Shown here piece by piece: positions 36,981 to 47,031 of a DNA stretch of 64,000 bases (positions are counted from its first letter, which is position 1; each line of letters opens with the position of its first letter). This DNA comes from Paenirhodobacter ferrireducens. Its GTDB lineage: Bacteria; Pseudomonadota; Alphaproteobacteria; Rhodobacterales; Rhodobacteraceae. Below the pieces are notes generated by a model. The model did not search any database, was not told the origin of the DNA, and was given only the letters and a program-made list of their open reading frames with translations. The DNA is taken from assembly GCF_004022265.1 (NCBI RefSeq), contig NZ_SAVB01000005.1, forward strand, positions 62,001 to 126,000. The letters run 5' to 3'. A program made the position numbers and the translations under genes.

Positions 36981-37847
36981 TCAGATCCCTCCCGTGGCGC
37001 CCTTGCGCTCCATCCGGTCGCTGAGCGAGACGATGGTCAGCACGACGACCAGCATCACGATGGCGAGCGCGGAGCCGAGCGGCCAGTTCAGTGCGGCGCC
37101 GAATTGCGTGGCGATGACGTTGGCGATCAGGTTGCCGTCCGGCCCGCCCACCAGGAAGGGCGCGATGAAGTCGCCGAACGACAGGCAGAAGGTGAGCGTC
37201 GCCCCCGCCGCGATGCCCGGTGCCGAGAGCGGCAGCGTCACCGTCCAGAAGCTGCGCCACGGCCCCATGCCCAGATCCGCCGCCGCCTCGGTCAGGTTCG
37301 CGGGGATCTTCTCGAGCGCGGTATAGATCGGCATCACCATGAATGGGATGAAGATATAGGTCAGCGTCACCACCATCGCGAACTGGTTGTAGAGGAAGAT
37401 CGAGGAGGGCTCGTCGATCAGGCCGATCGATTTCAGGAACGAGTTCAGCACCCCCTCGGTGCCGAGGATCGTCTTCCAGACATAGGCGCGCAGCAGATAG
37501 CTGACCCAAAGCGGCGCGATCACCGCCATGTAGAGCCAGGTGCGCAGCTTGGCCGAGCGGCAGCGGAACACCAGCCAATAGGCGAAGGGATAGGCGAGCA
37601 GCAGCGAGGCCACCGAGACCAGCACCGAGATCTTCAGCGTGCGCAGCAGCACCAGCACATATTGCGGGTCGGTGAAGAGGGTGACGTAATTGCCGAACTG
37701 GAAGGCCGGCACGAAGGTCGGGTATTTCTTCACCCAGAACGAGAAGGTGACGATGATCCCGTAGGGGAGCAGCATGAAGAGGGCGATCCAGAGCAGCGGA
37801 ATGCCCAGCACCATGCCCCCCGAGAGGTTGCGGCGGGCGTGGCTCAC
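36981..37847 (-). CDS. potB: Spermidine/putrescine-type ABC transporter permease
   Basis: 288 residues, six helices, EAA loop LTEAAADLGMGPWRSFWTVTLPLSAPGI near 180-207. It begins with GTG at 37847, overlapping the potA stop by 4 bases (GTGA); an internal ATG at residue 12 is less likely. Partner of PotC in the inner membrane. Confidence 0.88.
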   Translation of the reverse strand: MSHARRNLSGGMVLGIPLLWIALFMLLPYGIIVTFSFWVKKYPTFVPAFQFGNYVTLFTDPQYVLVLLRTLKISVLVSVASLLLAYPFAYWLVFRCRSAKLRTWLYMAVIAPLWVSYLLRAYVWKTILGTEGVLNSFLKSIGLIDEPSSIFLYNQFAMVVTLTYIFIPFMVMPIYTALEKIPANLTEAAADLGMGPWRSFWTVTLPLSAPGIAAGATLTFCLSFGDFIAPFLVGGPDGNLIANVIATQFGAALNWPLGSALAIVMLVVVLTIVSLSDRMERKGATGGI

Positions 37848-38941
37848 GGCGTGACCTCCCCCTCGAAGACGAAGACGTTGTGCGGCTCGACGGCGAGACG
37901 CAGGCTTTGTCCGAGCGGCGGCACGGCGCTGAGCGCGAGGCGGTCGGGAAGCAGGCTGTCGGTATAGACGCGGCTGCCGTCCGCGAGCTCGACCGCAAGC
38001 CGCAGCCCGAGCCCGTAATAGATCACCTCGGCGACCCGGCCCTCGAGCACGTTCTCGGCGGTCTCGCCCTCGGCGAGCAGGCGCACCTTCTCGGGGCGGC
38101 AGCCGGCGGTGACGGTGCTGCCCGCGACCAGCGGCGCATCGACGATCGCGCTCAGCCGGCCGCCGCCGATCTCGATCTCGGCGCGCTCGCCCGCACAGCG
38201 GATGACGCGGCCGGGCAGGAAGTTGGTGGTGCCGATGAAATTCGCGACATAGGGCGAGGCGGGGTGGTCATAAAGCTCCTGCGGGCGGCCCTGCTGGGCG
38301 ATGCGGCCCTTCTCCATCACCACGACGCGGTCGGACATCACCAGCGCCTCGGTCTGGTCGTGGGTGACCATGACGAAGGTGATGCCGACCTTCTCGTGCA
38401 GGTGCTTCATCTCGATCTGCATCTGCTCGCGGAGTTTCGCGTCAAGCGCCGAGAGCGGTTCGTCGAGCAGCAGCACCTTCGGTTCGCGCACGATGGCGCG
38501 GGCAAGGGCGATGCGCTGGCGCTGGCCGCCCGAGAGCTGCTGGGGCCGCAGCTTGACCTTGTCGAAGAGGCCGACGAGCTTCAGCGCATCATGCACCTTG
38601 GTCTCGATCTCGAGCCGGCCGAGGCCCTTGACCTTGAGCCCGTAGCCGACGTTCTCGCCCACGGTCATGTGCGGGAAGAGGGCATAGTCCTGGAACACCA
38701 TGTTGACCTCGCGCTTGTAGGGCGGGTCCCAGGTGACGTCCTTGTCGGCGAGGCGGATGGAGCCGGCGGTGGGCGTCTCGAAGCCGCCGATCATCCGCAG
38801 GAGCGTGGATTTCCCGCAGCCCGAGGGGCCGAGCAGCGTGACGAATTCGCCGTCCTCGACCGTCAGCGAGACATTGTCCACGCCGATGATCGTCGGGCTG
38901 TAGTGCTTGGAGATGTTCTCCAGTTCGATGATTGCGGCCAT
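37844..38941 (-). CDS. potA: Spermidine/putrescine-type ABC transporter ATP-binding protein
   Basis: 365 residues: ABC domain with Walker A GPSGCGKST (near 37), Q-loop VFQDYALFPHMTV, signature LSGGQRQRIALARAI, Walker B VLLLDEPLSALD and H-switch THDQTEAL, then a C-terminal TOBE domain from about 275 (VEPHNVFVFEGE). Standard for PotA/CUT1-like importers. It follows potD after 112 bp containing a stem-loop. Confidence 0.92.
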   Translation of the reverse strand: MAAIIELENISKHYSPTIIGVDNVSLTVEDGEFVTLLGPSGCGKSTLLRMIGGFETPTAGSIRLADKDVTWDPPYKREVNMVFQDYALFPHMTVGENVGYGLKVKGLGRLEIETKVHDALKLVGLFDKVKLRPQQLSGGQRQRIALARAIVREPKVLLLDEPLSALDAKLREQMQIEMKHLHEKVGITFVMVTHDQTEALVMSDRVVVMEKGRIAQQGRPQELYDHPASPYVANFIGTTNFLPGRVIRCAGERAEIEIGGGRLSAIVDAPLVAGSTVTAGCRPEKVRLLAEGETAENVLEGRVAEVIYYGLGLRLAVELADGSRVYTDSLLPDRLALSAVPPLGQSLRLAVEPHNVFVFEGEVTP

Positions 38942-39016
38942 GTCGCCTTTCCCTGAAACGTGGCGCCCGGGCTCTCCTCCCCCGAAAACCCGGCGCCTTT
39001 TGATTGGTGGCCCGGC

Positions 39017-39040
39017 CCGGGATGCCGTGCGGCACCCCGG
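39017..39040 (-). terminator. Intercistronic stem-loop between potD and potA
   Basis: 10-bp stem (one G-U pair in the RNA) with a 4-base loop just after the potD stop and no U-run, matching the position of the stem-loop after the other binding-protein gene in this window. Probably keeps binding-protein mRNA more abundant than the rest. Confidence 0.55.
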
Positions 39041-39053
39041 ATCGGGCGGGTCG

Positions 39054-40100
39054 TCATTGCGCCTTCACGGCGTTCCAGGCGTTGGTGTAGGCCTCGAAGC
39101 GGTCACCGAGCGGCTGCCAGACCATCAGGCTGTCGAGATAGGCCGGGTCGTCCTGATGCAGGTCCTTGTACTGCTCGGGCGTCATGCAGGCCTTGGCCGA
39201 GACCGGGTTGGTCACCGAATAGCCGTTGATGTTGGCGACACCGCACTGGCCGAGCGGCGACAGCTGCATGTTCAGGAACTTGTAGGCGCATTCCTTGTTC
39301 GGCGTGCCCTTGACCACCATCCAGCTGTCCATCCAGCCCTCGGCGCCTTCCTTCGGGATGAACTCGGTGACCTTGATGCCCTCGGCCTTCAGCAGCCCCG
39401 ACTGGTAGCCCGCCCAGGTGTTCGAGATCACCACTTCGCCGGCTTTGTAGAGGTCGACGAGCTCGCCCGCGGTGGCCCAGTACTTGCGGATCAGCGGTTT
39501 CTGCTCGAGCAGCTTCTTCTGCGCGGCGGCGATCTGCTCGTCGGTCAGGTTGTAGATGTCCATGTCGCCGTTCAGCCGCGCCGCGACATAGATTGAGGAC
39601 TTGTCGTCCCACAGCGCGACCTTGCCCTTCAGCGCGGGGTTCCACAGGTCCGCGATCGAGGTCGGCGGCGTGGTGAAGGCATCGTCGCGATACATGAAGG
39701 CGATCGCGCCCCAGACATAGGGCATGCCGTAATATTCGCCGTCCTTCTGGATCCCGTCGAGGTCGCGGAATTTCTTGTAGATGTTGTTCCACTCGCTGAT
39801 CTTCGCGGTGTCGAGCGGCTCGACGAAGTCGAGGTCGATCATCAGCTTGGTGGTGTCGATCGAGGGGGTGATCAGGTCATAGACGCCACCGCCCGACATC
39901 AGCTTGGGCGCGAAGTCGTCGTTCGAACCGACATAGGTCGCGTTCACCTTGCAGCCCGACTCTTCCTCGAACTTCGAGATGAAGGAGGGGTCGGCATAGC
40001 CTTCCCAGGTCAGCACGTTGAGCGTGCCTTCGGCAAGCGCCGGGGCGGCGGTGGTCAGGGCGAGGGCGCCAAGCGCACCGAGCAGGATCTTCCGGGTCAT
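39054..40100 (-). CDS. potD: Polyamine/amine ABC transporter substrate-binding protein
   Basis: 348 residues with signal peptide (MTRKILLGALGALALTTAAPALA). The mature part begins TLNVLTWEGYADPSFISKFEEESG, the standard start of PotD/SpuD-type proteins, with YDLITPS and WNNI further on. An aspartate-rich ligand site is expected for cationic amines. First of the four transporter genes, 31 bp after the sigma-54 activator gene. Confidence 0.9.
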   Translation of the reverse strand: MTRKILLGALGALALTTAAPALAEGTLNVLTWEGYADPSFISKFEEESGCKVNATYVGSNDDFAPKLMSGGGVYDLITPSIDTTKLMIDLDFVEPLDTAKISEWNNIYKKFRDLDGIQKDGEYYGMPYVWGAIAFMYRDDAFTTPPTSIADLWNPALKGKVALWDDKSSIYVAARLNGDMDIYNLTDEQIAAAQKKLLEQKPLIRKYWATAGELVDLYKAGEVVISNTWAGYQSGLLKAEGIKVTEFIPKEGAEGWMDSWMVVKGTPNKECAYKFLNMQLSPLGQCGVANINGYSVTNPVSAKACMTPEQYKDLHQDDPAYLDSLMVWQPLGDRFEAYTNAWNAVKAQ

Positions 40101-40131
40101 TTCGTGTCTCCACTGTTGGTTGAACGGCCGT

Positions 40132-41514
<1,383 letters not shown>

Positions 41515-41532
41515 CGCGTCACCTCCCATCCC

Positions 41533-42723
41533 TCAGCGCTCCGCCCGGAAGCGGGCGATGCGGCCCGCGGGGGCACCCGCGAGCGCCGGGCCGCGCTTCA
41601 GCCGCAGGCTGAGCACCAGACACTCGGTCTCGCGCAGGCGCAGCGGCCGGGCCTGCATCTCGGCCCGCACCCCGGTTTCCGAGCGCAGCGGCTCCACCGT
41701 CCAGGTCCGGTCGGGATGACCTGGCAGCCGGCCCGCCGCGGCCTCGAACAGCGCCTCGAGCGGCAGGGGCAGCTCGATGTAATCGCCCAGCTCGCGCGTC
41801 GCATAGGCATCGGTCGCGAGCGACAGCAGTTCTTCCGCCGCAAGGTTCGTGCGCAGCAGGTGCCCGGCGCGGTCGATCACCAGCACCGCATCGGGCAGCG
41901 CCGTCAGCACCGCCTCGAGCGCCTCGATCTCGTCGCGCAGCACCGCGGCGCGGCGGGCGTGTTTCGAGACGTCGCGCACCGTGCCCCACATCCGGGTCAG
42001 CCGGTTGCCGCGGATATGGCCGCGCACGTCGTTCTCGACCTCGATCCAGACCCCGTCATAGCGCAGATCGTGCGAGGGCGAGGCGGTGACGTCGAAACTT
42101 GCGCGCACCAGACGGCGGACGAAATCCTCGTTTTCCGGCGTGCGCGGGAAGGTCTCGTGCACCGGCAATTCGTTGAAATCGCGCCCGGGCGGGGTGCGGT
42201 AGAGCCGTGCCATCGCGTCGTTGCAAAAGCGCCAGCGCGGGCCGTTCTCGAAGACCTGCCGGATCGTCTCCTGCTCGGGCGCGGACAGGTCGACGGGCTC
42301 GGCCCATTCCATGCACCAGCCCGCATCGTCCGAGGTGGCGAGGATCGAGGCGATCACCTCGTTCTCCTCGGCCAGCCGCTCGACCGCGTCGATCATCCCG
42401 CCGCGCGGCCATTTGAAGAGCCGCAGGCAGGGGCCCGCGAGCGGGTCCTCGACCCGCTCGATCACCGCCGTCACCGGCAGCAGCGCCGCGCCGGCACAGC
42501 GCAGCTCGAGCGCCAGCACCTGCGGCCAGGGGCCGGTGAGGGCAAACAGCGTCTCCAGCCGCTCGCGCGCGGCGAGCGGATAGATCAGCGACCACGGACG
42601 GCCTGCGGCCGCGCCCGGGGCAAGCCCGAGCGCGGTGTCCTGTGCCGGGCTCGCGCGCAGGATCGTCCCGTCGCGCGCGAGCCAGTCTTCCAGCATCGAA
42701 CCTTGCGGTTCCCGTGCTCCCAT
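41533..42723 (-). CDS. PAS-domain sensory protein without an output domain
   Basis: 396 residues with two or three PAS-like modules: about 10-95, a central one about 130-250 (FCNDAMARLYRTPP; WIEVENDVRGHIRG; MWGTVRDVS) and a third about 255-380 (LEAVLTALPDAVLVIDRAGHLLRTNLAAEELL). I see no kinase, cyclase, DNA-binding or membrane segment. The third module resembles the PAS domain of the neighbouring sigma-54 activator (both read TALPDxxLVxDxAGxxxxxNxxAA), hinting at duplication and heteromeric sensing. It lies 18 bp upstream of that activator gene. A GGGGGAG motif precedes the ATG at 42723. Confidence 0.75.
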   Translation of the reverse strand: MGAREPQGSMLEDWLARDGTILRASPAQDTALGLAPGAAAGRPWSLIYPLAARERLETLFALTGPWPQVLALELRCAGAALLPVTAVIERVEDPLAGPCLRLFKWPRGGMIDAVERLAEENEVIASILATSDDAGWCMEWAEPVDLSAPEQETIRQVFENGPRWRFCNDAMARLYRTPPGRDFNELPVHETFPRTPENEDFVRRLVRASFDVTASPSHDLRYDGVWIEVENDVRGHIRGNRLTRMWGTVRDVSKHARRAAVLRDEIEALEAVLTALPDAVLVIDRAGHLLRTNLAAEELLSLATDAYATRELGDYIELPLPLEALFEAAAGRLPGHPDRTWTVEPLRSETGVRAEMQARPLRLRETECLVLSLRLKRGPALAGAPAGRIARFRAER

Positions 42724-42751
42724 CAGGTGATCTCCCCCGGTCGGCACCGCG

Positions 42752-44233
42752 TCAGGGCACGCAGTGCAAGTAGCGTTCCACATCCCAATTGGTGACCTCT
42801 CGCAGGAAGCGCGTCCACTCATCCTGCTTGTATTCGTCGAAGACGTCGTAGAGCCGGCCGGGAAGTGCCGAACGGATGACCTCGTCCTTTTCCAAAGCGG
42901 TCAGTGCATCGCGCAGATTGAGAGGGATGAGTTTCACCGGCTCTCCCGACTGCCAGACCTCGGTGACGTTGCGCGATTCGGGGGCGCCCGGGTCGATATT
43001 GTTGCGGATGCCGTCGTCCATCGCCTTCAGCAGCGCGCCGCAGAAGAGATGCGGGTTCACCATGCTGTCGACGGCGCGGAACTCGAAGCGGTCGGGCGAC
43101 GAGATGCGGATCGTGCAGGAGCGGTTCTGCAGACCCCAGTTCGCGCCGATCGGCGCCCAGAGGCCGAAGTCGTTGAAGCGACGATAGGAGTTCACCGTCG
43201 AGGCGCCGAGGCAGGTGAGCGCGTCGATGTGCTTGAGCGAGCCGCCGAGGATGTGGTGGCCCAGCTCCGTCGGCAGCCAGCCGCCGTCGGTGTTCTCGAA
43301 CTCGTTCACCCCGCCTTTTGAGTAGTGCCACAGCTCTTCCATGCCCGGCAGCTCGCCCGGGATCAGCTGTTGCAACTCGCGCGAGCCGCCGGTCCAGACC
43401 GAGCAGTTGTGGTGACAACCGTTCGCGGCATAGCCCATGAAGGGTTTCGCCATGAAACAGGCAATGAGCCCGTTCTGCCGCGCCACCTCGGCGCAGATCT
43501 GCCGGTAGGTGGTCATCCGGTCGCAGGTCGGCAGCGCGTCGTCGAACTGGTAGTTCAGCTCGATCTGGCCGGGCGCGTCCTCGCAATCGCCCTGGATCAT
43601 GTCGAGGCCCATGGCGCGGGCGTAATCCGAGACCTGCATCCAGATGTTGCGGGCGCTCTCGAACTGGCCGATGTGATAGGCATAGGCCTCGGTGATGCCC
43701 TCGTAGGGGCGGACCTCGCCGTCCTTCGGCTTGAGCCACAGCATCTCGGGCTCGAGGCCGACCCGCAGCGTGAGGCCGTTATGCGCCTCGCGGAACTCGC
43801 GGTCGAAGCGCTTGAGGTTGCCGCGGGTGTCGTATTCGTAATGCTGGCCGGGGAAATTCGGGTCCTCGAGGCTGTAGTAGAGCGTGCAGAAGACGCGGGC
43901 GACGCGCTTGTCCCAGGGCAGCTGGCAGAAGGTGTCGGGATCGGGCAGCGCGATGCATTCCATCGCGTTGCTGTCGAAGCCGATCAGGTTGCCCTTGAAG
44001 TTCGGGGTGACGTCGGCGACGCCGCCCATCCAGGTCTGCACGCCCTTGCGCGCCTGGGTCTCCCAGTGCCGCGCCGGGGCGGCCTTGCCCATCACGCGGC
44101 CGGTGATCGAGATGTATTGGTAGTAGATGTAATCGACGCCAAGCGCGTCGATCTTGCGGCGCACGCGCTCGACGAGCGCGGCACGGCCGGGCGCCTCGAT
44201 CTCGCGGTGATAGTCGGTGTCGGTGGTGGTCAT
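42752..44233 (-). CDS. Glutamine-synthetase-like gamma-glutamylamide ligase 1
   Basis: 493 residues of the GS superfamily: N-terminal beta-grasp part, metal-site GLEPEMLWL (near 190), DCEDAPGQIELNYQFDDAL, the ATP/glutamate region ANGCHHNCSVW and NRSCTIRISSPDRFEFRAVDSMVNPHL. True GlnA would be about 470 residues with an adenylylated Tyr loop I do not see. GS relatives such as PuuA, GmaS and IpuC make gamma-glutamyl amides from amine substrates with ATP. Placed in tandem with a second, shorter GS-like gene and behind a P450 system, so an amine ligase role is inferred. Confidence 0.85.
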   Translation of the reverse strand: MTTTDTDYHREIEAPGRAALVERVRRKIDALGVDYIYYQYISITGRVMGKAAPARHWETQARKGVQTWMGGVADVTPNFKGNLIGFDSNAMECIALPDPDTFCQLPWDKRVARVFCTLYYSLEDPNFPGQHYEYDTRGNLKRFDREFREAHNGLTLRVGLEPEMLWLKPKDGEVRPYEGITEAYAYHIGQFESARNIWMQVSDYARAMGLDMIQGDCEDAPGQIELNYQFDDALPTCDRMTTYRQICAEVARQNGLIACFMAKPFMGYAANGCHHNCSVWTGGSRELQQLIPGELPGMEELWHYSKGGVNEFENTDGGWLPTELGHHILGGSLKHIDALTCLGASTVNSYRRFNDFGLWAPIGANWGLQNRSCTIRISSPDRFEFRAVDSMVNPHLFCGALLKAMDDGIRNNIDPGAPESRNVTEVWQSGEPVKLIPLNLRDALTALEKDEVIRSALPGRLYDVFDEYKQDEWTRFLREVTNWDVERYLHCVP

Positions 44234-44259
44234 GGTCGTCTCCCTGTTGTTCTGACCAC

Positions 44260-45576
44260 TCAGCCTTCGAGATAGCGGGCGCGTTCTTCGGCGCTGACCG
44301 CTTTCGCGAGGCTGGCGTATTCGGCGCGGCAGGCAGCCGCGAAATTCTGGCAGAAGGCCTGCCCGAAGAGGCGCGCGGCATCGGCCGAGGCGTCGAGGCG
44401 GTCGGCCGCCTCGGCAAGGTCGCGCGGAAAGCGTTGGGCGCCCTCGGGCACGACATCGGGATGCGTGGCGGTGGCGGGGGCGGGGGTGGCAAGCTGCCGC
44501 TCGATCCCGTCGAGCCCCGCGCCCAGCATCAGCGCAAGCGTGAGATAGGGGTTGCAGTCGGCCGGCGGCACCCGGAATTCGAGTCGCGCGCGGTCGCCCG
44601 CATGGGGGGCCGAGCGCACCGCAACGGTGAACGGGTATTCGGCCCAGGTCAGCGATTTCGGCGCCCAGCTGCCCGGCGCAAGCCGGCGATAGGCGTTCAC
44701 CGTCGAGGTGCACATCGCGAAGGCCTGCGGCACGATCTGCATCATGCCGGCGATGAACGAGCCCGCAAGCGCCGAGGTCTTCGCCTCGGGGTCCGAGAAC
44801 AGGTTCTTGCCGGTGGCCTTGTCGCGCAGCGAGACGGTGCAATGCCCGCCGATGCCGGGGTAGTCCGCGCCGAGATAGGGCATGAAGCTCGCCGTCTTGC
44901 CCATCTTGCGGGCATAGGACCGCGCCGCCATGCGGAAGAAGGCGGCGTCATCGGCCGCGCGCAGCCCCTCGGTCGCGCCGAGCGTCGCCTCGAGGCAGCC
45001 CGGCCCGAGCTCGACGCCCAGACCGTAGAGCGCGACGTCATGGCCGAGGATCTCGGCCTCCATCCCGGCGATGAACGCGGCATGGGTGTTTGCCGTGGCG
45101 CCCGACCAGCACTTGTTGTCGGGGGCGAATTTCGCAAGGCCGGCGAAGCCCTTCTCGCGCACCGAGGTGTCGGTCTCGTCGAGCACGATCACCTCGAATT
45201 CGAAGGCCGCGTCGACGGTGAAGCCCATGGCGGCGGCGCGGTCGATCTGCCGGCGCAGCACCTCGCGCGGCATCAGCTCCTTCGCGGCACCCGAGAGCTC
45301 GGCGATCACCGTGACGGCGCCGGGTTCGGACGGGTTGCGGCGCATCGAACTCGGGTCGATCTCCACCGTCTCGGTGTAGAAGGCATCGCCGCCATAGAGG
45401 TTGTCGGCGCTGTCCCAATAGGCGAGGACGTTGGCAAAGCGCGCGTCCGTCGCCCAGTCGAGGAATTGCGGGCGGCGCAGCCGGCGTTCGCGGAACACCG
45501 AGGCATAGTCGAACTGGCCGACATGGACGATCTCGGCATTCAGGGCGTCAAGGGCGGCGGTCAGGGCGTGGGTCAT
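44260..45576 (-). CDS. Glutamine-synthetase-like gamma-glutamylamide ligase 2
   Basis: 438 residues. GS catalytic motifs are FEFEV (near 125), LGPGCLEATLGATEGLRAAD, IGGHCTVSLRDKATGKNLF and RLEFRVPPADCNPYLTLALMLGAGLDGI. In the usual E-x-GPGQ-E motif Gln is replaced by Cys (GPGCLE). It differs clearly from ligase 1, so the two are not a recent duplication; they could form a mixed oligomer or act on different amines. It is 26 bp upstream of ligase 1 and 7 bp downstream of the reductase gene. Confidence 0.85.
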   Translation of the reverse strand: MTHALTAALDALNAEIVHVGQFDYASVFRERRLRRPQFLDWATDARFANVLAYWDSADNLYGGDAFYTETVEIDPSSMRRNPSEPGAVTVIAELSGAAKELMPREVLRRQIDRAAAMGFTVDAAFEFEVIVLDETDTSVREKGFAGLAKFAPDNKCWSGATANTHAAFIAGMEAEILGHDVALYGLGVELGPGCLEATLGATEGLRAADDAAFFRMAARSYARKMGKTASFMPYLGADYPGIGGHCTVSLRDKATGKNLFSDPEAKTSALAGSFIAGMMQIVPQAFAMCTSTVNAYRRLAPGSWAPKSLTWAEYPFTVAVRSAPHAGDRARLEFRVPPADCNPYLTLALMLGAGLDGIERQLATPAPATATHPDVVPEGAQRFPRDLAEAADRLDASADAARLFGQAFCQNFAAACRAEYASLAKAVSAEERARYLEG

Positions 45577-45583
45577 CGGGGCC

Positions 45584-46801
45584 TCAGGCGGTAAGCGTTT
45601 CGGTCAGCGCCGCGTCAAGACGGGCGCGGGCCTTTGCGAGGGCGGCAGGGTTCGCGCCGAGGCCGAGCACGCCGACCGGCTCGCCCCCGCGCAGGTATTC
45701 GACGATCACCGGCGCGCGGCCGACAAGCGACAGCTCGCCTTCCAGCACCCGGCAGGCGTCGGCGAGAGAGGGCGCGCCGAAGGCCTGCAGCCGCATCCCG
45801 TGCTGGTCCGACCAGAACGAGGGCATCGGTGCGAAGCGGGTGGCAAGCGCGGTGCCCGCGGCCTCGGCGGCCAGCGTCTCGCCCACCCGTTTCGCGGTCT
45901 GGCCGGGCACGCACCAATGCTCGGTGCGGCGCGCCTCGGGGCCGAAGAGCGGGTTGACGAAGCGGGCGACGTCGCCCACGGCCATCAGCCCTTCGGCGCC
46001 GGGGGCGACCATCCGGTCGTCGACCAGCACGCCGTCGCGCAGATCGGCGCCCGATCCGGCAAGCCATTCGACATTCGGGTGCGAGCCGAGCGCCTCGACG
46101 ATCACCTCGGCGGCAAGCGCCTGACCGTCGTCGAGGATCACGCCCTCGTCCGAGAAGCCCGCGACCGAACGGCCGGTGAGCAGCACGACGCCATGGGCGC
46201 GGTGCAGCGCCGCCATCGCCGCGGCGACGCGCGGGCCGAGGGCGCGCAGCATCGGTTGCGGCGACGGCTCGACGATCGTCGCCTCGAGACCGAGCTTGCG
46301 GCCGGTCGCGGCGATCTCGCAGCCGATGAAGCCGCCGCCGATCACCACCATCCGCGCGCCGGGGCGCAGGCTCGGGGCCAGGCGGACGAGGTCGTCGAAG
46401 CTGCGCAGCACGTGGCGGCGGGCTTCGGCGCCCGGAAGGGGCAGGCGGCGCGGGCGCAGCCCGGTCGCTGCGATCACCCGCTCGCCCGGCACCAGCGCAC
46501 CATCGGCGAGCCGCACGCCGCCCGGTTCGAGCGCCACCGCGCCCGACCCGAGACGCAGGCTCAGCGCTGCGGGCGAAAGCTTCGAGCGCAGCAGCAGCTT
46601 GCCGAACACCGCCTCGCGCGCCGTGGTGTCGCGGGCGAGCGTCTCGGCCGCCTCCTTCGACAGCGGCGGGCGGTTGTAGGGGGCAAGCGGCTCGTCGCCC
46701 ACAAGGGTGATCCGCGCCGCGGGCAGGGCGGCGTGAACCGCCTCTGCCGTGCGCAGGCCCGCAAGCGAAGCCCCGACGATGGTGATGCGCGGCGCGGTCA
46801 T
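45584..46801 (-). CDS. FAD-dependent ferredoxin reductase for the P450 system
   Basis: 405 residues of the putidaredoxin/rhodocoxin reductase family: FAD motif VGASLAGLRTAEAV, NRPPLSKE, NAD motif VVIGGGFIGCEIAATGRKLG (near 150) and VMAVGDVARF-like LMAVGDVARFVNP (near 275), plus a C-terminal reductase domain. It should transfer electrons from NADH to the small ferredoxin encoded 4 bp upstream. The P450-ferredoxin-reductase order makes a complete three-component class I P450 system. Confidence 0.9.
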   Translation of the reverse strand: MTAPRITIVGASLAGLRTAEAVHAALPAARITLVGDEPLAPYNRPPLSKEAAETLARDTTAREAVFGKLLLRSKLSPAALSLRLGSGAVALEPGGVRLADGALVPGERVIAATGLRPRRLPLPGAEARRHVLRSFDDLVRLAPSLRPGARMVVIGGGFIGCEIAATGRKLGLEATIVEPSPQPMLRALGPRVAAAMAALHRAHGVVLLTGRSVAGFSDEGVILDDGQALAAEVIVEALGSHPNVEWLAGSGADLRDGVLVDDRMVAPGAEGLMAVGDVARFVNPLFGPEARRTEHWCVPGQTAKRVGETLAAEAAGTALATRFAPMPSFWSDQHGMRLQAFGAPSLADACRVLEGELSLVGRAPVIVEYLRGGEPVGVLGLGANPAALAKARARLDAALTETLTA

Positions 46802-46805
46802 GGCG

Positions 46806-46991
46806 TCAGCCGAGAAGGATCGCCTGCTCGGGGCAGGCGTCGGCGGCGGCTTCGACATCGGCGCGCTGCGCCTCGTCCACTTCGGCGACCCAGACGAGCC
46901 CGCCGTCGTCGTCGAAGGAGAACACCTGAGGCGCGGCGATCACGCATTGGCCGTGCAGCAGGCAGATCGACATGTCGACATCAACTTTCAT
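46806..46991 (-). CDS. [3Fe-4S] ferredoxin of the P450 system
   Basis: 61 residues with cluster ligands C10 and C16 in CLLHGQC and C53 in ACPEQA. The second cysteine of a [4Fe-4S] motif is replaced by H13, the mark of [3Fe-4S] ferredoxins that serve soluble bacterial P450s. It sits between the P450 and the reductase genes and should shuttle single electrons between them. Confidence 0.92.
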   Translation of the reverse strand: MKVDVDMSICLLHGQCVIAAPQVFSFDDDGGLVWVAEVDEAQRADVEAAADACPEQAILLG

Positions 46992-47031
46992 TTTCGCTTC
47001 CCTGTGTCTGATGGGGTCTGGGTGGCCTGGA

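Noticed and set aside
40101-40131. Second sigma-54 promoter before potD
   Set aside because: The 31-bp gap has no GG-N10-GC pair with a TTGC match.
41533-42723. Broken histidine kinase
   Set aside because: No kinase remnants downstream and the frame ends cleanly 18 bp before the next gene; a PAS-only protein is simpler.
42752-45576. Housekeeping glutamine synthetase (glnA)
   Set aside because: No glnB partner, tandem arrangement, altered GPGQ motif in one copy and catabolic context argue for gamma-glutamylamide ligases.
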